From RGIG5579 sp045601445 (GTDB taxonomy: Bacteria > Bacillota > Clostridia > Oscillospirales > SIG627): 42,152 nucleotides of DNA. Every line of letters begins with the position of its first letter. The first letter of the stretch is position 1. The notes under the pieces were generated by a model. That model was given only the letters and a program-made list of their open reading frames with translations. It ran no database searches and had not been told where the DNA came from. The stretch is from contig JAZRZQ010000117.1 in assembly GCA_045601445.1 (NCBI GenBank), positions 1-42,152 of the forward strand. The letters run 5' to 3'. Shown here piece by piece: positions 40,022-42,152 of this stretch. Position numbers and translations under genes: made by a program.

Positions 40022-40050
40022 ATTATACTACACGAAACGGCGCTTTTCAA
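40022..40050 (-). promoter_or_regulatory. Promoter of the M16-lgt-folD-lipoprotein operon
   Basis: Minus strand: -35 TTGAAA (40050-40045), 17-bp spacer, -10 TATAAT (40027-40022). Confidence 0.85.
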
Positions 40051-40159
40051 ACCTTTTTCAGTATTTTTTGAAAAAACGGGCATTTTTGTGCTTCTTTTCC
40101 GCCGCTTGGAGAAAAATACGCAAATAATTCGTCTTTTTCTCCATTTTCAAAAAAAACTA

Positions 40160-40188
40160 TTGCATATTATTTCTCTTTTTGATAAAAT
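40160..40188 (+). promoter_or_regulatory. Promoter of pckG
   Basis: -35 TTGCAT (40160-40165), 17-bp spacer, -10 TAAAAT (40183-40188). The AT-rich sequence upstream could act as an UP element. Confidence 0.75.
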
Positions 40189-40227
40189 AAATATGAATTT
40201 GAACGTTTACAGAAAGGAACCCGAACC

Positions 40228-42006
40228 ATGACCAATAACGTTACCGTAAACCAGTGGCTTCAGGAGATGAAAGCGCTTCTGAACCCCGACAAGATCGTGT
40301 GGATCACCGGCGAGGAGTCTCAGCTTGAGGCCCTTCGCGAAGAAGCTTGCAGCACCGGTGAAATGCTCAAGCTCAACGAGGAAAAGCTCCCCGGCTGCTA
40401 TCTGCACAGAACCAAGCCCAACGACGTTGCCCGCGTAGAGGACAGAACCTTCATCTGCACCTCCGTCAAGGAAGACGCAGGCCCCACCAACAACTGGTGC
40501 GCGCCCGCCGATATGTATAAAAAGCTCTACGACATTGCCCGCGGCACCTATCAGGGAAGAACGATGTATATCATCCCCTTCTCGATGGGCCCGATCGGCT
40601 CTCCCTTGGCCAAGATCGGCATTGAGATCACCGACTCGATCTACGTCGTTCTCAATATGGCGATCATGACCCGCGTAGGCACGAAGGTGCTCGAGGTGCT
40701 GGGCGATTCCAACGATTGGGTTCGCGGCCTGCACGCCAAGTGCGACGTGGATCCCGAAAACCGCTACATCTGCCAGTTCCCCCAGCACAACACCATCATC
40801 TCGGTCAACTCCGCTTACGGCGGAAACGTTCTGCTCGGTAAGAAGTGCTTTGCTCTGCGCATTGCCTCCTATCAGGGCTGGAAAGAGGGCTGGATGGCAG
40901 AGCACATGCTCATTCTCGGAATCGAGAATCCCAAGGGCGAGGTCAAGTACGTCGCCGCCGCCTTCCCCTCCGCTTGCGGCAAGACCAATCTGGCTATGCT
41001 CATTCCTCCGGAATACTTGAGAAAGAAGGGCTACAAGGTTTGGACCGTCGGTGACGACATCGCCTGGATGCGCATCGGCCCGGACGGCAGACTCTACGCC
41101 ATCAACCCCGAAAACGGCTTCTTCGGCGTCGCTCCCGGTACCAACGAAAAGAGCAACTTCAACGCACTCGCCTCCACCAAGAAGGGCACCATCTTCACCA
41201 ACGTTGCCCTCGACCTTGATGACAACACCGTTTGGTGGGAAGGTCTGAACAAGAACCTGCCTCAGAACGCGCTCGACTGGAAGGGCAATCCCTGGGATCC
41301 CGCCAAGTTCGACAAGCAGGACAAGTCCACCTGCGCCGCTCACCCCAACTCCCGCTTCACCGCTCCCGCCAAGAACTGCCCCTGCATCTCGGAAGAGTTT
41401 GACAAGGGCGCAGGCGTTCCGATCTCCGCGATCATCTTCGGCGGCAGAAGAGCCAAGCTCGCTCCGCTGGTGTACCAGTCCAAGGATTGGAAGAACGGCG
41501 TGTTCGTAGGCGCGATCATGGCCTCCGAGACCCCCGCCGCCGCTGCCGGTGCCGTTGGTGTGGTTCGCCACGACCCGATGGCCATGCTTCCCTTCTGCGG
41601 CTACAACATGGGTGATTACTTCCAGCATTGGCTCGATATGGGCGAAAAGCTCGGAGACAAGGCTCCCAAGATCTTCAACGTCAACTGGTTCCGTACCGAC
41701 GACGAAGGCAACTTCATTTGGCCCGGCTTTGGCGACAATATGAGAGTGCTCAACTGGATCATCGACCGTTGCGAGGGCAAGGCTGACGCCGCCGAGACCG
41801 CCATCGGTTACATCCCCGAGCCCGAGGACATCGACCTGACCGATCTGGATATGGACATCGAGACCCTCAAGAGCATCCTCGCCGTCGACAAGGAAGCTTG
41901 GGACAAGGAAGCCGCCGACATCACCGAGTATTTCAAGAAGTTCGACCGTCTCCCCAAGGAATTGGCCGCTCAGCTTGAAACCCTCAAGGCAAACCTTGCC
42001 AAATAA
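40228..42006 (+). CDS. pckG: Phosphoenolpyruvate carboxykinase (GTP)
   Basis: A 592-residue cytoplasmic enzyme (EC 4.1.1.32) that interconverts oxaloacetate and PEP with GTP/GDP. In anaerobes it often runs toward oxaloacetate. The GTP-type active-site P-loop is FPSACGKTNLAM, with the reactive C250 and K252. Also present are the PEP and metal region YIIPFSMGPIGSPLAKIGIE, the omega-lid region, and the nucleotide site IIFGGRRAKLAPLVYQSKDW and VFVGAIMASETPAAAAG. The protein is of full length. ATG 40228 follows AGAAAGGAACC. Codon use is highly biased, suggesting strong expression. It is monocistronic and divergent from the M16 operon. Confidence 0.98.
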   Translation: MTNNVTVNQWLQEMKALLNPDKIVWITGEESQLEALREEACSTGEMLKLNEEKLPGCYLHRTKPNDVARVEDRTFICTSVKEDAGPTNNWCAPADMYKKLYDIARGTYQGRTMYIIPFSMGPIGSPLAKIGIEITDSIYVVLNMAIMTRVGTKVLEVLGDSNDWVRGLHAKCDVDPENRYICQFPQHNTIISVNSAYGGNVLLGKKCFALRIASYQGWKEGWMAEHMLILGIENPKGEVKYVAAAFPSACGKTNLAMLIPPEYLRKKGYKVWTVGDDIAWMRIGPDGRLYAINPENGFFGVAPGTNEKSNFNALASTKKGTIFTNVALDLDDNTVWWEGLNKNLPQNALDWKGNPWDPAKFDKQDKSTCAAHPNSRFTAPAKNCPCISEEFDKGAGVPISAIIFGGRRAKLAPLVYQSKDWKNGVFVGAIMASETPAAAAGAVGVVRHDPMAMLPFCGYNMGDYFQHWLDMGEKLGDKAPKIFNVNWFRTDDEGNFIWPGFGDNMRVLNWIIDRCEGKADAAETAIGYIPEPEDIDLTDLDMDIETLKSILAVDKEAWDKEAADITEYFKKFDRLPKELAAQLETLKANLAK

Positions 42007-42021
42007 AAAGCAAAGTCAAGA

Positions 42022-42091
42022 CCACCGGTTGAACCGGTGGCTTGCACAGCCCCTATAAGGGGCTAATACAGGCTTCGTCCCTGAAAGGGAC
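42022..42091. other. Array of three hairpins resembling an IS200/IS605-type end or guide-RNA region
   Basis: Directly after pckG come CCACCGG (42022-42028) / CCGGTGG (42034-42040), AGCCCCT (42048-42054) / AGGGGCT (42058-42064) and GTCCCT (42077-42082) / AGGGAC (42086-42091). Each stem is perfect with a 3-5 nt loop, and none has a T run. Such closely packed GC stems recall structured ends of IS200/IS605 elements and TnpB-associated RNAs in clostridia. The window ends too soon to see any transposase or tnpB gene, so this is a tentative reading. Confidence 0.5.
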
Positions 42092-42124
42092 TACTGAAGT
42101 TTGACAACGCATTACACTCACAGG

Positions 42125-42152
42125 CAGCCGCTCACGTGCGGCTGTCTTTTTT
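42125..42152 (+). terminator. Rho-independent terminator at the window end
   Basis: CAGCCGC (42125-42131) pairs with GCGGCTG (42138-42144), followed by TCTTTTTT. It probably ends pckG transcripts or the structured RNA before it. Confidence 0.85.

Noticed and set aside
40207..41628. Minus-strand frame opposite pckG
   Set aside because: A shadow of a highly biased coding sequence; pckG motifs are unmistakable on the plus strand.

Overview
The window comes from a bacterial chromosome, most likely an uncultured member of the Clostridia (Bacillota). The grounds are AGGAGG-type ribosome sites, tightly packed operons, a GTP-type PEP carboxykinase, paired M16 peptidases next to lgt, and a carbohydrate ABC operon carrying DUF5696 and NHL/Yip1 proteins. 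Most of the sequence is moderately GC-rich. Species or family cannot be named from the sequence alone.

Layout. (1) 2-832: 3' end of pnp, with a terminator. (2) About 1004-6770: a visibly AT-rich, probably acquired island. It holds a self-contained restriction-modification cassette (RHH regulator, fused nuclease-methyltransferase and a two-TRD specificity subunit, closest in architecture to BcgI-like type IIB systems), a truncated SLOG-family gene, an orphan XRE regulator, a membrane protein, dispersed GACAAGAAAACCGTCCCC-type repeats, a G-rich tract and two paralogous small membrane proteins. (3) 7043-8230: a sialidase-fold protein with its own promoter and terminator. (4) 8231-10672: TetR regulator plus a two-gene ABC-2 exporter, with a clear promoter and operator. 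(5) 10676-22904: a 12-kb minus-strand carbohydrate uptake operon. It encodes a giant CBM-bearing solute-binding protein, two pairs of permeases, an NHL-TPR-Yip1 membrane protein and a DUF5696 protein, but no ATPase. (6) 23187-25412: mnmA-rnhA and a small lipoprotein. (7) 25412-31328: a six-gene phage head module (portal, scaffold, major capsid protein, adaptor, probable stopper, coiled-coil protein). It has its own sigma-70-type promoter and terminators on both sides, but no terminase, integrase, tail or lysis genes. (8) 31352-33308: YitT-family membrane protein divergent from a LysR regulator. (9) 33307-40050: a minus-strand housekeeping and envelope operon (inactive and active M16 peptidases, lgt, folD, two trigger-factor-like lipoproteins). 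(10) 40160-42152: pckG, followed by an array of hairpins resembling the structured end or guide-RNA region of an IS200/IS605-type element.

How the parts work together. The restriction cassette looks autoregulated: a 16-bp-arm inverted repeat overlaps the -10 region in front of the RHH gene. The sugar operon probably captures a polysaccharide or oligosaccharide at the surface and borrows a shared MsmX-type ATPase encoded elsewhere. In the envelope operon, Lgt would lipidate the two foldase-like lipoproteins encoded downstream of it. The strongest candidate for an undescribed system is the stand-alone capsid operon (25412-31328): every reading frame is intact and it looks host-expressed, yet it lacks a packaging motor.
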